Below are positions 26,034 through 34,600 of a stretch of 64,000 nt of DNA, piece by piece (positions within the stretch are counted from its first letter, which is position 1; every line of letters starts with the position of its first letter). The notes below the pieces were generated by a model. It saw only the letters and a program-made list of their open reading frames with translations, was not told the DNA's origin and ran no database searches. The position numbers were made by a program, and so were the translations under genes. The stretch is from Saccharothrix deserti. GTDB taxonomy: Bacteria > Actinomycetota > Actinomycetes > Mycobacteriales > Pseudonocardiaceae. The stretch lies in NCBI RefSeq assembly GCF_009769385.1, contig NZ_VKAB01000018.1, positions 186,001 through 250,000 of the forward strand, given 5' to 3'.

Positions 26034-26519
26034 TTACGGTGCGGCGGTTGCGCAGGGCGTGGTGGGCGGGGTCGTGGTGGTCGTCGGCACGGTGGTCACC
26101 GGCGGGCCGGACGCGGCCGGCCGGGTGCCGCTGCACAGGTGCGACTCCACCCGGCGGTCGGCCGAGTCGCCGTGCGCGAACACGACGTACTCGGTGCCTG
26201 GGTACAGCCGGATACCGCACAGCCCGCCGCTGGTCGACGTGATGACGTTCACCCAGCGCGGCACGTCGCCCTTGTACTCGGTGTGGACGGCGACGGCGTA
26301 CCGGTACTTGTCGTCGTGCGGCGACGCGGGGTCGCCCGCCTCCACCGCCTCGCTGATCACGACCCCGGAGAACACGTGCGCCGCCCGCTGGTAGCGCTCA
26401 CCCTCCGTGCTGGGCACGCAGCTGCACGCGCTGGCCGGGCTGGTGAACACGGCGGTGAGCAGAGCGGCGGTGACGGTGACGACACCGGCCGCATGCACTA
26501 AGAATCGTAGGCGCGCCAA
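26034..26519 (-). CDS. Secreted NTR/TIMP-like protein
   Basis: 161 residues. Signal peptide, then a mature N-terminus at ACSCV, the Cys-x-Cys start typical of tissue-inhibitor-of-metalloproteinase (NTR) folds. Strands contain VFSGVVISEAVEAG and YAVAVHTEYKGD, and further cysteines sit in GGLCGIRL and ESHLCSG. The C-terminus is Thr/Pro-rich. The TTG at 26519 has GGGGGA upstream; a GTG seven codons later is an alternative. Bacterial relatives are of unknown target; protease inhibition is only suggested by fold. Confidence 0.7.
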   Translation of the reverse strand: MARLRFLVHAAGVVTVTAALLTAVFTSPASACSCVPSTEGERYQRAAHVFSGVVISEAVEAGDPASPHDDKYRYAVAVHTEYKGDVPRWVNVITSTSGGLCGIRLYPGTEYVVFAHGDSADRRVESHLCSGTRPAASGPPVTTVPTTTTTPPTTPCATAAP

Positions 26520-26656
26520 GGAATCCCCCTAGTGGACAGGGAACGGCGGCGGTGCCTGCCCAGCGTACGGTCGGACGTGCGGGGCCGGCCAGAGCGCGCA
26601 CGCCTGCGGAATCCGACGAACGCCCAACGGCCAGCCCGGCGGCCAGGCCTTGGACA

Positions 26657-26666
26657 TTGTGTACAA
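26657..26666. promoter_or_regulatory. Possible GntR/FadR-type operator half-site pair
   Basis: TTGTGTACAA matches the loose TnGTnnACnA pattern of FadR-subfamily GntR operators, 131 bases before the aldehyde dehydrogenase start. No GntR gene is in the window, so this is a weak call. Confidence 0.2.
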
Positions 26667-26796
26667 CCTGCAAAAACCATTCGCCGGATTGGACACTGTC
26701 TTCCCCCTACCGCCCGGTCGATGCTCTGACCATGCCCGCCTTCACCGGCCACGTCGAGCCGGCCGAGGGCCGGGACGTGCCGGAAGGAGCGCCCAA

Positions 26797-28227
26797 GTGA
26801 CGACGACGCCGTACTGGGTCGCGGGACAGCCCGCGACCAGCGAGGACCTGGTCGAGATCCGCACCCCGCACGACGGCGCCCTGGCCGGCCGCACGTCCAA
26901 CGCCACCGCCGAGGACGTGGAACGGGCCGTCGCCGCCGCGCACGCCGTCGCCGGGGACTTCGCCGACCTGCCCGCACACGCCCGCGCAACGGCGCTGGAC
27001 CACGTGTCACGGCGGCTGGCCGAACGGGCCGACGAGGTCGCCGCGCTCATCACGGCCGAGTCCGGCAAGCCGGTGAAGTGGTCGCGGATCGAGGTGACCC
27101 GCGCGGTGTCGACGTTCCGGTGGGCGGCCGAGGAGGCACGCCGGTTCTCCGGTGAACTCCAGCGGCTCGACACCGACCCGGCCGCGAACGGCAGGCTGGC
27201 GTTGGTGCGGCGGGCGCCACGCGGCCCGGTGCTGGGCATCGCGCCGTTCAACTTCCCGCTGAACCTGGTGGCGCACAAGGTCGCGCCCGCGTTGGCGGTC
27301 GGCGCGCCGATCGTGGTCAAGCCCGCGCCGGCGACACCGCTGGTGGCGCTGCTCCTGGGTGAGCTGCTCGCGGAAACCGACCTGCCCGCCGGGTCGTGGT
27401 CGGTGCTGCCGGTGCCGAACGAGGTGGCGGGCGGCCTGGCCGAGGACCCCCGGCTGCCGGTGGTGTCGTTCACCGGTTCGGGTCCGGTGGGCTACTCGAT
27501 CCTGGACCGCGTGCCGCGCAAGCACGTCGTGCTGGAGCTGGGCGGCAACGCGGCGGCCGTCGTCTGTCCTGATTGGACGGACCTGGACCGGGCCGCGCAG
27601 CGGATCGCCACGTTCTCGATGTACCAGGGCGGGCAGTCGTGCATCTCGGTGCAACGCGTGTACGCCCACGAGGACGTGTACCCGGCGTTGGCCGAAGCCG
27701 TGGTGGCGCACGTGCGCAAGCTCGGCACCGGCGACCCGACCGACCCGGCCACCGACGTCGGCCCGCTGATCAACGAGGCCGCCGCGCGGCGCGTCGAGAC
27801 GTGGGTGGACGAGGCCGTGGCGGCGGGCGCGCGGCTGCTGACCGGCGGCCGGCGCGAAGGCGCGACCTACGAGCCGACCGTGCTGGCCGACGTGCCCGCG
27901 GACTGCAAGGTGGTGGACGAGGAGGTGTTCGGCCCGGTCGTGGTGCTGGACTCCGTGCCGTCGGTCGAGGAGGCGTTCGACCGGGTCAACGCGTCCCGGT
28001 TCGGTTTGCAGGCGGGCCTGTTCACGCACGACGTCCGGTTGGCGTTCCGGGCCGCCAAGCGCCTGGCGGTCGGCGGGGTGATCGTGGGCGACGTGCCGAG
28101 CTTCCGCGCCGACCAGATGCCCTACGGCGGGGTCAAGGAGTCGGGCACCGGCCGCGAAGGGGTGCGCGCGGCCATGGAGGACCTGACCGAGCAGCGGGTT
28201 CTGGTCCTCACCGACCTGGAGCTGTAG
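26797..28227 (+). CDS. NAD(P)-dependent aldehyde dehydrogenase
   Basis: 476 residues from GTG 26797, with GGAAGGAG upstream. ALDH fold: APFNFPLNLVAHKVAPALA with the nucleotide-binding Lys in IVVKPAPATPL, SFTGSGPVGYSI, catalytic Glu in VLELGGNAAAVV, and catalytic Cys in YQGGQSCISVQRV. Length typical. Closest in motif style to succinate-semialdehyde or lactaldehyde dehydrogenases; substrate unresolved. The longer frame from 26650 lacks a ribosome site. Confidence 0.92.
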   Translation: MTTTPYWVAGQPATSEDLVEIRTPHDGALAGRTSNATAEDVERAVAAAHAVAGDFADLPAHARATALDHVSRRLAERADEVAALITAESGKPVKWSRIEVTRAVSTFRWAAEEARRFSGELQRLDTDPAANGRLALVRRAPRGPVLGIAPFNFPLNLVAHKVAPALAVGAPIVVKPAPATPLVALLLGELLAETDLPAGSWSVLPVPNEVAGGLAEDPRLPVVSFTGSGPVGYSILDRVPRKHVVLELGGNAAAVVCPDWTDLDRAAQRIATFSMYQGGQSCISVQRVYAHEDVYPALAEAVVAHVRKLGTGDPTDPATDVGPLINEAAARRVETWVDEAVAAGARLLTGGRREGATYEPTVLADVPADCKVVDEEVFGPVVVLDSVPSVEEAFDRVNASRFGLQAGLFTHDVRLAFRAAKRLAVGGVIVGDVPSFRADQMPYGGVKESGTGREGVRAAMEDLTEQRVLVLTDLEL

Positions 28228-28265
28228 ATCTTGACGCCCGGCGGCGGCGTCCGCATCCTCGTGGC

Positions 28266-28349
28266 ATGCCGGTCACGATCCGGGACGTCGCCCGCCGGGC
28301 GCGGGTGTCGGTCCTCAAGGTGCGTTCGACCACCGCACCGCCGGGATGA
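28266..28349 (+). pseudogene. N-terminal stump of a LacI-family regulator
   Basis: 27 codons beginning MPVTIRDVARRARVSVLKVR, which matches the first helix-turn-helix of LacI regulators (VTIRDVARRAGVS...), then an out-of-family tail and a TGA. Everything after the HTH helix is missing. Its stop overlaps the next ATG (ATGA at 28346-28349), so the stump may be translated as a leader coupled to the EAD2 gene. It marks the left border of the conflict-type cassette. Confidence 0.7.
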
Positions 28350-29083
28350 CCGTGCACGCCGTCCTCGCGATCGCCGCCGACCCGGCCGCGGCCCTCGACG
28401 CCGCACGGCGGCTGGTGCGGGCCGCCCTGAACGATCCCGCCCTGAACGACCCTCAACTGGACGATCCGGCCCGCACCACCGACCACGACGCCGTGCTCCT
28501 GACGCACCCGCCGTCGCACCGCTTCCCCGTGCGGCTCACCGAAGCCGTCCACCGGCACAACGACTCGGTCGCGGCACCGATCCGGTTACGAGTGGTCATG
28601 GCCGGCGAGGTCGTCGAGGCCCTGGCCGTGCTCGACTCGGACGCCCTCCGCTCCGCGCACGCGGCGTCCAGCCGGCCGGTCACGATCGCGGTGACGGACA
28701 GCTACCTCCGCGATCAGCCGATCGCCGATCCCGACCGTCACCGGGCCGTCGGAGTGCCCGGCCTGGCGGAGCCGGTCTGGCTGCTCGACGCCCGCGTGCC
28801 GGACGTGGAAGCCCTGTTCCACGCGCTGATGGCGGTGCCGTCGATGCGGACCGAGGGCGACCGCCGACTGGTGCTGGGCCTGTTGCCGCCCGCCATCGCC
28901 GCCGCCGTGCCGCATCACCCGATCGCCGCACTGCACGTGAGCGGGCTGCTCCAGACGTGCATCGAGCACGAGCACGGCTTGAACGCCCTGCGGCACGCTT
29001 TGCACGTCGTGGAAGGTGAGGATTCCACACCAATGCGACGATTCGACACTCTTTTGAGCACGGAATCCAACCTCGAGGAGTGA
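28346..29083 (+). CDS. EAD2 protein with degenerate nucleotidyl-cyclase-like domain
   Basis: 245 residues. Residues about 160-240 fit effector-associated domain 2 (VPSMRTEGDRRLVLGLLPPA, then HHPIAALHVSGLLQTCIEH). Residues 1-150 resemble the inactive cyclase-homology domains often fused to EADs (RLTEAVHRHNDS, IRLRVVMAGEVVEAL, PVTIAVTDSYLRDQ), without metal-binding aspartates in the usual places. In the EAD scheme this domain recruits an effector or adaptor to a central protein carrying the same EAD. The VMAP protein 89 bases downstream has an EAD2 at its N-terminus, so the two are expected to interact. The assignment is by eye. Confidence 0.6.
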   Translation: MTVHAVLAIAADPAAALDAARRLVRAALNDPALNDPQLDDPARTTDHDAVLLTHPPSHRFPVRLTEAVHRHNDSVAAPIRLRVVMAGEVVEALAVLDSDALRSAHAASSRPVTIAVTDSYLRDQPIADPDRHRAVGVPGLAEPVWLLDARVPDVEALFHALMAVPSMRTEGDRRLVLGLLPPAIAAAVPHHPIAALHVSGLLQTCIEHEHGLNALRHALHVVEGEDSTPMRRFDTLLSTESNLEE

Positions 29084-29171
29084 GCGGAAATCCGTAACGT
29101 GGAGCCCGGAATAGAGCGATGCTGAAAGGAGTTGGACACTGGGCGCAGACCGCTCGAACGGGGGACCACCG

Positions 29172-30672
29172 ATGGTCCATGCGGACGACAACGGCGGCCG
29201 AGGGTTGCTCATTCCCCTTGTCGACGTGTTGAGCCGCGTGCCGACCCTGACCGATCGCGCCGGTCGGAACCTGGTCATCCGGATGATGTCCGCAGAATTG
29301 CGGGAAACTCTCGTGGTCGAGGAGCACCCGACCACGACCGGACACCTGTTCAGCCTGGCCGAAGTGTGCCAGCAGAGCCCTGAACGATTATCGGCACTGG
29401 TCAGGATCGTGAGTCGGTTCGAGCAGGGCTCGCGGGCGATGGTTGAATTGCGCCGGGTCATCGCCGAACTGACGCCGTTGGACCTGTTCCCGACATCCGA
29501 ACGAGCAAGGCTGTTCACGTTGCTGGCTGGCGTAGTCGTGCCCGACATCGCGGACATCTACCGCGTCGTCGCCGGCCCGACCGCTCCCGGCCTGTTCGGG
29601 CCGACCACCTACTTCGAGGTGTTCCGGGTGCTGGAGACGATGAACGCCAGGCCGGACGGCGTGCCGCGCCCGCTGGTGTTCGTGGAGCACATCGCGGCAC
29701 GGGTGCGCACCGAGTTGGCCATCGAGCTGCACCGGTGGAACGAGGCGCAGGCCAGGTCGATGAACCTCCTGGACGAACTGGCCGCCATCCGGAAGGACCT
29801 GCGGCCGGAGACCGCGCAGCCGCTCACCCCGTCGCCGGGCTCGCCCGCCTACCTCGTGCTGCTGCTGCGCCGGGAAGGGCCGACCGGCGAGAAGTTCCGG
29901 CTGTCGCACTGGCGCCAGCTCGGCCACCCCCACCCCGTGGTCCCCGCTGCACGGCGAGGACGCGGTCGGCACGCTCGACGAGGTGAAGGAGCAGGTGGCC
30001 GCGCTCATCGAGAAGGTCGAGGACGACTGGGCGCGGTACAGCCCGGACATCCGGATCGAGTTCGTGCTCGACTACGAGAACCTGAACCTCGACGTCGACC
30101 AGTGGCCGTGGGAGAACGACGCGTTCCTGGCGCAGCCGATGGGCTGCCGGTACCCGGTGGTGGTGCGCAGCCTGGAGCGGATGACGATGCGCAAGTACCA
30201 CCGCGAGTGGCTGCAGCGGTGGGACGCGATGACCGACCAGCTCGGCCGCGCGGGCGGCCTCGCGCACACGGCCGCCTGCCGCGCCACGAGCGGGACCGAA
30301 CAGGGCCTGCGCGAGCTGCAGACGCGGTTCAACCGGGAACGCGGGCTGGTGTCGCTGGTGCTGAGCGCGCCGCCGCGGCCGGAGACCGCCGGGCGGGACG
30401 AGATCACGGCCGGGATGAAGGCCGGCGTTCCACTGATCGTGTGGCACCGGCACGACTGCGGCAGCACCGAGTTCACCGACGTGGTGGAGTCCGTGTTGCA
30501 CGGTCAGGACGAGCTGCACCTGTTGGAGCGCGTCCGCATGGCCCGGACCACGGCGTTCGCGGAAGGCCCCGCGCGGCGCCACGTCGGCGAGGCGCTGACG
30601 ATCCTCTACGACGACCCGACGCGGCTCGTCGTGCCCAGCCAACCGGGGCCCCCGGAAGGGATCGCGGTCTGA
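29172..30672 (+). CDS. VMAP (vWA-MoxR-associated) protein, apparent frameshift
   Basis: Two abutting frames make one protein: 29172 to about 29930 in one frame, then +1 to the TGA at 30670-30672. Removing one C from the CCCCC run at 29927-29931 gives a continuous 499-residue protein reading RQLGHPTPWSPLHGED across the join. Residues about 8-90 are an EAD2, then a VMAP middle region (FPTSERARLFTLLAGVVVPD ... GPTTYFEVFRVLETM), and a VMAP C-terminal domain (DIRIEFVLDYENLNLDVDQW ... GVPLIVWHRHDC). It would be the scaffold between MoxR and the vWA-type protein. The stop shares one base with the moxR start. Sequencing error, real inactivation or slippage cannot be separated here. Confidence 0.75.
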
Positions 30673-31682
30673 TGAGCGACGGCCAAGTTCACTCCGGCAA
30701 CGTCTACCACGGCACGGGCGACGTCGCGCAGACGTCCGTCGCGGACCTGCCCCCTCCCCCGCCGTGGCGGACGTTCACCGGTCGCGGGGCCACGTCCCGG
30801 CCCGCCGACGACGGCGGCGAGGGCGACCGGCGGGTGGGCGGTGTGCGCGCGGTCCGCCGGACACCGCACCCGAACGAGGTCGCGATGGTCAACGCGGCCA
30901 TCCGGTTGCGCCGTCCGCTGCTGGTCACCGGCGCGCCCGGCACCGGGAAGTCGTCGTTGGCCTACCTGGTGGCGCGGGAACTCGGCCTGGGGCCGGTGCT
31001 GCGGTGGCCGATCACCAGCCGGACCACGCTCAAGGACGGCCTCTACCTGTACGACGCGATCGCGCGGGTGCAGGCGGTGGGCGCGAACGACCCCGATTCG
31101 GGTATCGGGGACTACATCCACCTCGGGCCGTTGGGCACCGCGTTGCTGCCCTACGACCTGCCGCGCGTGCTGCTGATCGACGAGTTGGACAAGGGTGACA
31201 TCGACCTGCCCAACGACCTGCTGAACACGTTCGAGGAAGGCGAGTACGAGATACCGGAGCTGGTCCGGTACGCCAAGCACCGGGCCGAGGTCGAGGTGCT
31301 GACCGCCGACCGCGGCCACACCGCGACCGTGCAGCACGGGATCGTGCGGTGCCGCGAGTTCCCGGTCGTGATCATCACCAGCAACGGCGAGCGCGAGTTC
31401 CCGCCCGCGTTCCTGCGCCGCTGCCTGCGGCTGCACGTCCGGCAGCCGGGCCGGGAGCAGCTGGGCGAGATGGTGGCGGTGCACTTCGGCGACGCGCACG
31501 GCGTGGACGTGGCCCGGCTCATCGCGGACTTCCTGGCCCACCGGTCCGATGTCGGCACGGTGTCCGCCGACCAGTTGCTCAACGCGGTGCACCTGGCCAC
31601 GTCCGGCGCGTACCAGCCGGACGAGGACTGGGCCGAACTGCTCAAGGCGATCTGGCACCCGCTGTCCGCGGAGGCCGGATGA
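30672..31682 (+). CDS. MoxR-type AAA+ ATPase of the vWA-MoxR-VMAP system
   Basis: 336 residues from ATG 30672, sharing its first base with the VMAP stop. A Pro-rich leader of about 60 residues, Walker A GAPGTGKSS at about residues 87-95, Walker B VLLIDELDKGD at about 164, sensor 1 in FPVVIITSNGEREFPPAFLRR with an arginine-finger candidate. MoxR ATPases remodel vWA partners; here the partner is the next gene, whose start overlaps its stop by four bases. Complete coupling of three genes supports one complex. Confidence 0.88.
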   Translation: MSDGQVHSGNVYHGTGDVAQTSVADLPPPPPWRTFTGRGATSRPADDGGEGDRRVGGVRAVRRTPHPNEVAMVNAAIRLRRPLLVTGAPGTGKSSLAYLVARELGLGPVLRWPITSRTTLKDGLYLYDAIARVQAVGANDPDSGIGDYIHLGPLGTALLPYDLPRVLLIDELDKGDIDLPNDLLNTFEEGEYEIPELVRYAKHRAEVEVLTADRGHTATVQHGIVRCREFPVVIITSNGEREFPPAFLRRCLRLHVRQPGREQLGEMVAVHFGDAHGVDVARLIADFLAHRSDVGTVSADQLLNAVHLATSGAYQPDEDWAELLKAIWHPLSAEAG

Positions 31683-34600
31683 CCGGACCGCGGGCCGAGC
31701 CGCCGGCGGGCGAGGTGCTGCTGCAGCACCTCGACGCGACCGACAGCCGGGTGGAGGTGCTGCGCACGGCGGACCTGACCTTGCGCGAGGTCCGGGACTC
31801 GCTGTGGCTCGCCGGCGCACTGCGCCCACCCGCACCCGAGCCCGCGGCACCGGCACCCGAAGCGGAGGCCGGTGTCCCGCGTGACGTCGGAACACCTCCT
31901 CCGCCACCGGAAGAGCCGGTCGGGGAGGGAACCGGGAGCCTGGAACCGACGCCGGAGCCCGAACCCGAGCCGGACCCGGACTTCGACCCGGACCTGGCCG
32001 AGATCCAGCGGTGGACGCCGACCCCGACGACGATGGCGCGTGCCGATCCCGTGCTCGCCGTGAACGGCACGGTCAGCGCGGTGTCCGCGTGGCCGACCGT
32101 GCCCGCGCTGCCGGAACGGCGCGGGATCAGCCGCGCGCTGCGGCCGTTGGCGCGCAGGCAGCCTTCGCGCCGGCGCAAGGCGTTGGACGAGGAGGCGACC
32201 GCGGTGCGGGCCGCCCGGGACGGGCTGTGGCTGCCGGAGTGGCGGGCCGCGCCGTGGCGGCGGTTCGAGGTGGCGCTGGTGGTCGACACGACCGTGGCGG
32301 CCGAGATCTGGCAGCAGACCGTGCGCGAGTTCCGGGTGCTGCTGGAACGGCAGGGCGCGTTCCGGGACGTGCGGACCTACGTGCTGGACAGCTCCTGCCC
32401 GACCCCGGACGACGTGACGCTGCGGTCCGAGGGCGGTGCGGAGCACGAGTGGCGTTACCTGGTCGAGCCCGCGGGCACCCGGATCGTGCTGGTGCTCACC
32501 GACACCATCGGCCGGGCCTGGCACAGCGGCGCGGTCGGCCACGTGCTGCACCACTGGGGCCGTTCGATGCCCGTCGCCGTCGTGCAGACGCTGGCGCAGC
32601 GCCTGTGGTCGTGGGGCGGCCTGCCGGCCCGCCGGATGAGGCTGTCCGCGCCCACGCCGGGCGCGCCGAACCGGCAGCTGCGCGTCGCGGGCGCGACGGA
32701 CGGGGACGGGATGGCCGTGCCCGTGCTGGGTCTGTCCGCCGAGTGGATGGCCGGCTGGGCCCGGCTGCTCACCGCGCCCGGCTCGGAGTGGGTGGAGACG
32801 ACGGCCGCGCTCGTCACGCCCCAGAGCACGCCCCCGGCGCGACCGGCGGACGAGGAGCCGTTGACCGCGGCCGAACGCGTGCTGCGGTTCCGCACCTACG
32901 CGTCGGTGGACGGGTTCCAGCTCGCGGGCCTGCTCGCCGCGACACCGTTGAGCCCTCAGCTGATGGGCCTGGTGCAGCGGGTGCTGCTGCCCGGCTCGGA
33001 CCTCTCGGCGTTGGCCGAGGTGATGCTCGGCGGCCTGATGACGCGGCTGCCCGGCGCGGACGGCGCGACCGACGCCGTGGCGTACGACTTCGACACCGGG
33101 ATCAGGGAAGAGCTGCTGGCCACGTCCCGCCGTTCGGACACCGCGCGGGTGGCGCGCGTGCTGGACGAGTACGCGGGCGCGGACAACGAGGCGCTGCGGA
33201 ACTTCCGGCTGGCGCTCGACGACCCCGACCGGACGGGCGAGCTCGACCCGTCCCCCGAGAACCTGCCCTACCTCAAGGTCCAGGAGGCCGTGTTCCGCGC
33301 CCTCTCCGGACCGTATTCCCGAAGGTCGCAGCGCATTCGACGCTCCCTCGGCCCGGACGACCGGACCCGCGTGCCCCTCGACGGCGGGAGTCCGGACGGC
33401 ACACCGAAGGAGAACAGCGCTGTGACGAACACCGACACCCGACCCCGTGCGCCAGAGGTCGGGCCGCCGCCGCCCGAAGGAGACGAAGTGAACGCTCCCG
33501 GTATCCCCCTGTTCACCGGCGAGCGGCAGCCGGGTTCCACACAGCCGCTGGTGTGGGGCCACGTGCCGTTGCGCAACCCGGACTTCGTCGGCCGCGGCGA
33601 ACTCCTGGAGCAGCTGCGCCTGCGGTTGAGCGAGGCGGGACCGACCGCCGTGCTCCCGGAGGCGCTGCACGGCATGGGCGGCGTCGGCAAGTCGCAGACC
33701 GTGGTCGAGTACATCCACCGGCACGCCTCCGAGTACGAGGTGGTGTGGTGGATCCCGGCCGAGCAGCCCGCGCAGATCAAGTCGAGTTTCGTGGAGCTGG
33801 CGAAGAAGATCGGCGTCGCCGCCGCGGGTTCCGCCGAGACCGCCGTGCCCGCCGTGCTCGAAGCGCTGCGCCGGGGTGAGCCCTACCAGCGGTGGATCCT
33901 GGTGTTCGACAACGCCGACCGCCCGCAGGACGTGCGGCAGTACTTCCCCGCCGGGCGCGGCCACATCGTCGTCACGTCCCGCAACTCCGAGTGGGGCGGT
34001 TTCGCCCGGCCGGTCGCGGTCGACCTGTTCACCCGCGAGGAGAGCATCGAGTTGCTGCACCGCCGTGGCGGCGACCTGGACGACGCCGAGGCCGACGCGT
34101 TGGCCGAAGCCCTGGGCGACCTGCCGCTGGCCGTCGAGCAGGCCGCCGCGTGGCGGGCGCAGACCGGTATGCAGGTGTCGGAGTACCTGCAACTGCTGGA
34201 GCAGAACCGCACCGAACTGCTGGAGGCGGGCACTTCCAGCGAGGACCAGCTGCCGGTGGCGGCGGCGTGGAACGTGCCGCTCAACCGGTTGAAGAACGAC
34301 CACCGGGCGGCGCTCCAGCTGCTGCAGGTGTGCGCGTTCTTCGGGCCGGAGCCCATCTCGCAGAAGCTGTTCCGCGGTGTGCGGGACATGCCCGTGCCGG
34401 AAGCGCTGCGCGACGCGCTGAGCGACCCGATCAAGCTGAGCCGGGCGATCCGGGAGATCAGCCGGTACAGCCTCGCCAAGATCGACCACCGCAACAACGC
34501 GCTGCAACTGCACCGGTTGGTGCAGACGGTGCTGAAGAACCGGCTGGACCAGGAAGAGCAGGACCGGATGCGGCACGCGGTGCACGTGCTGCTGGTGAAC

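Noticed and set aside
26657-26666. Confident GntR operator
   Set aside because: A 10-bp match to a loose pattern is expected by chance; kept only as a low-confidence feature.
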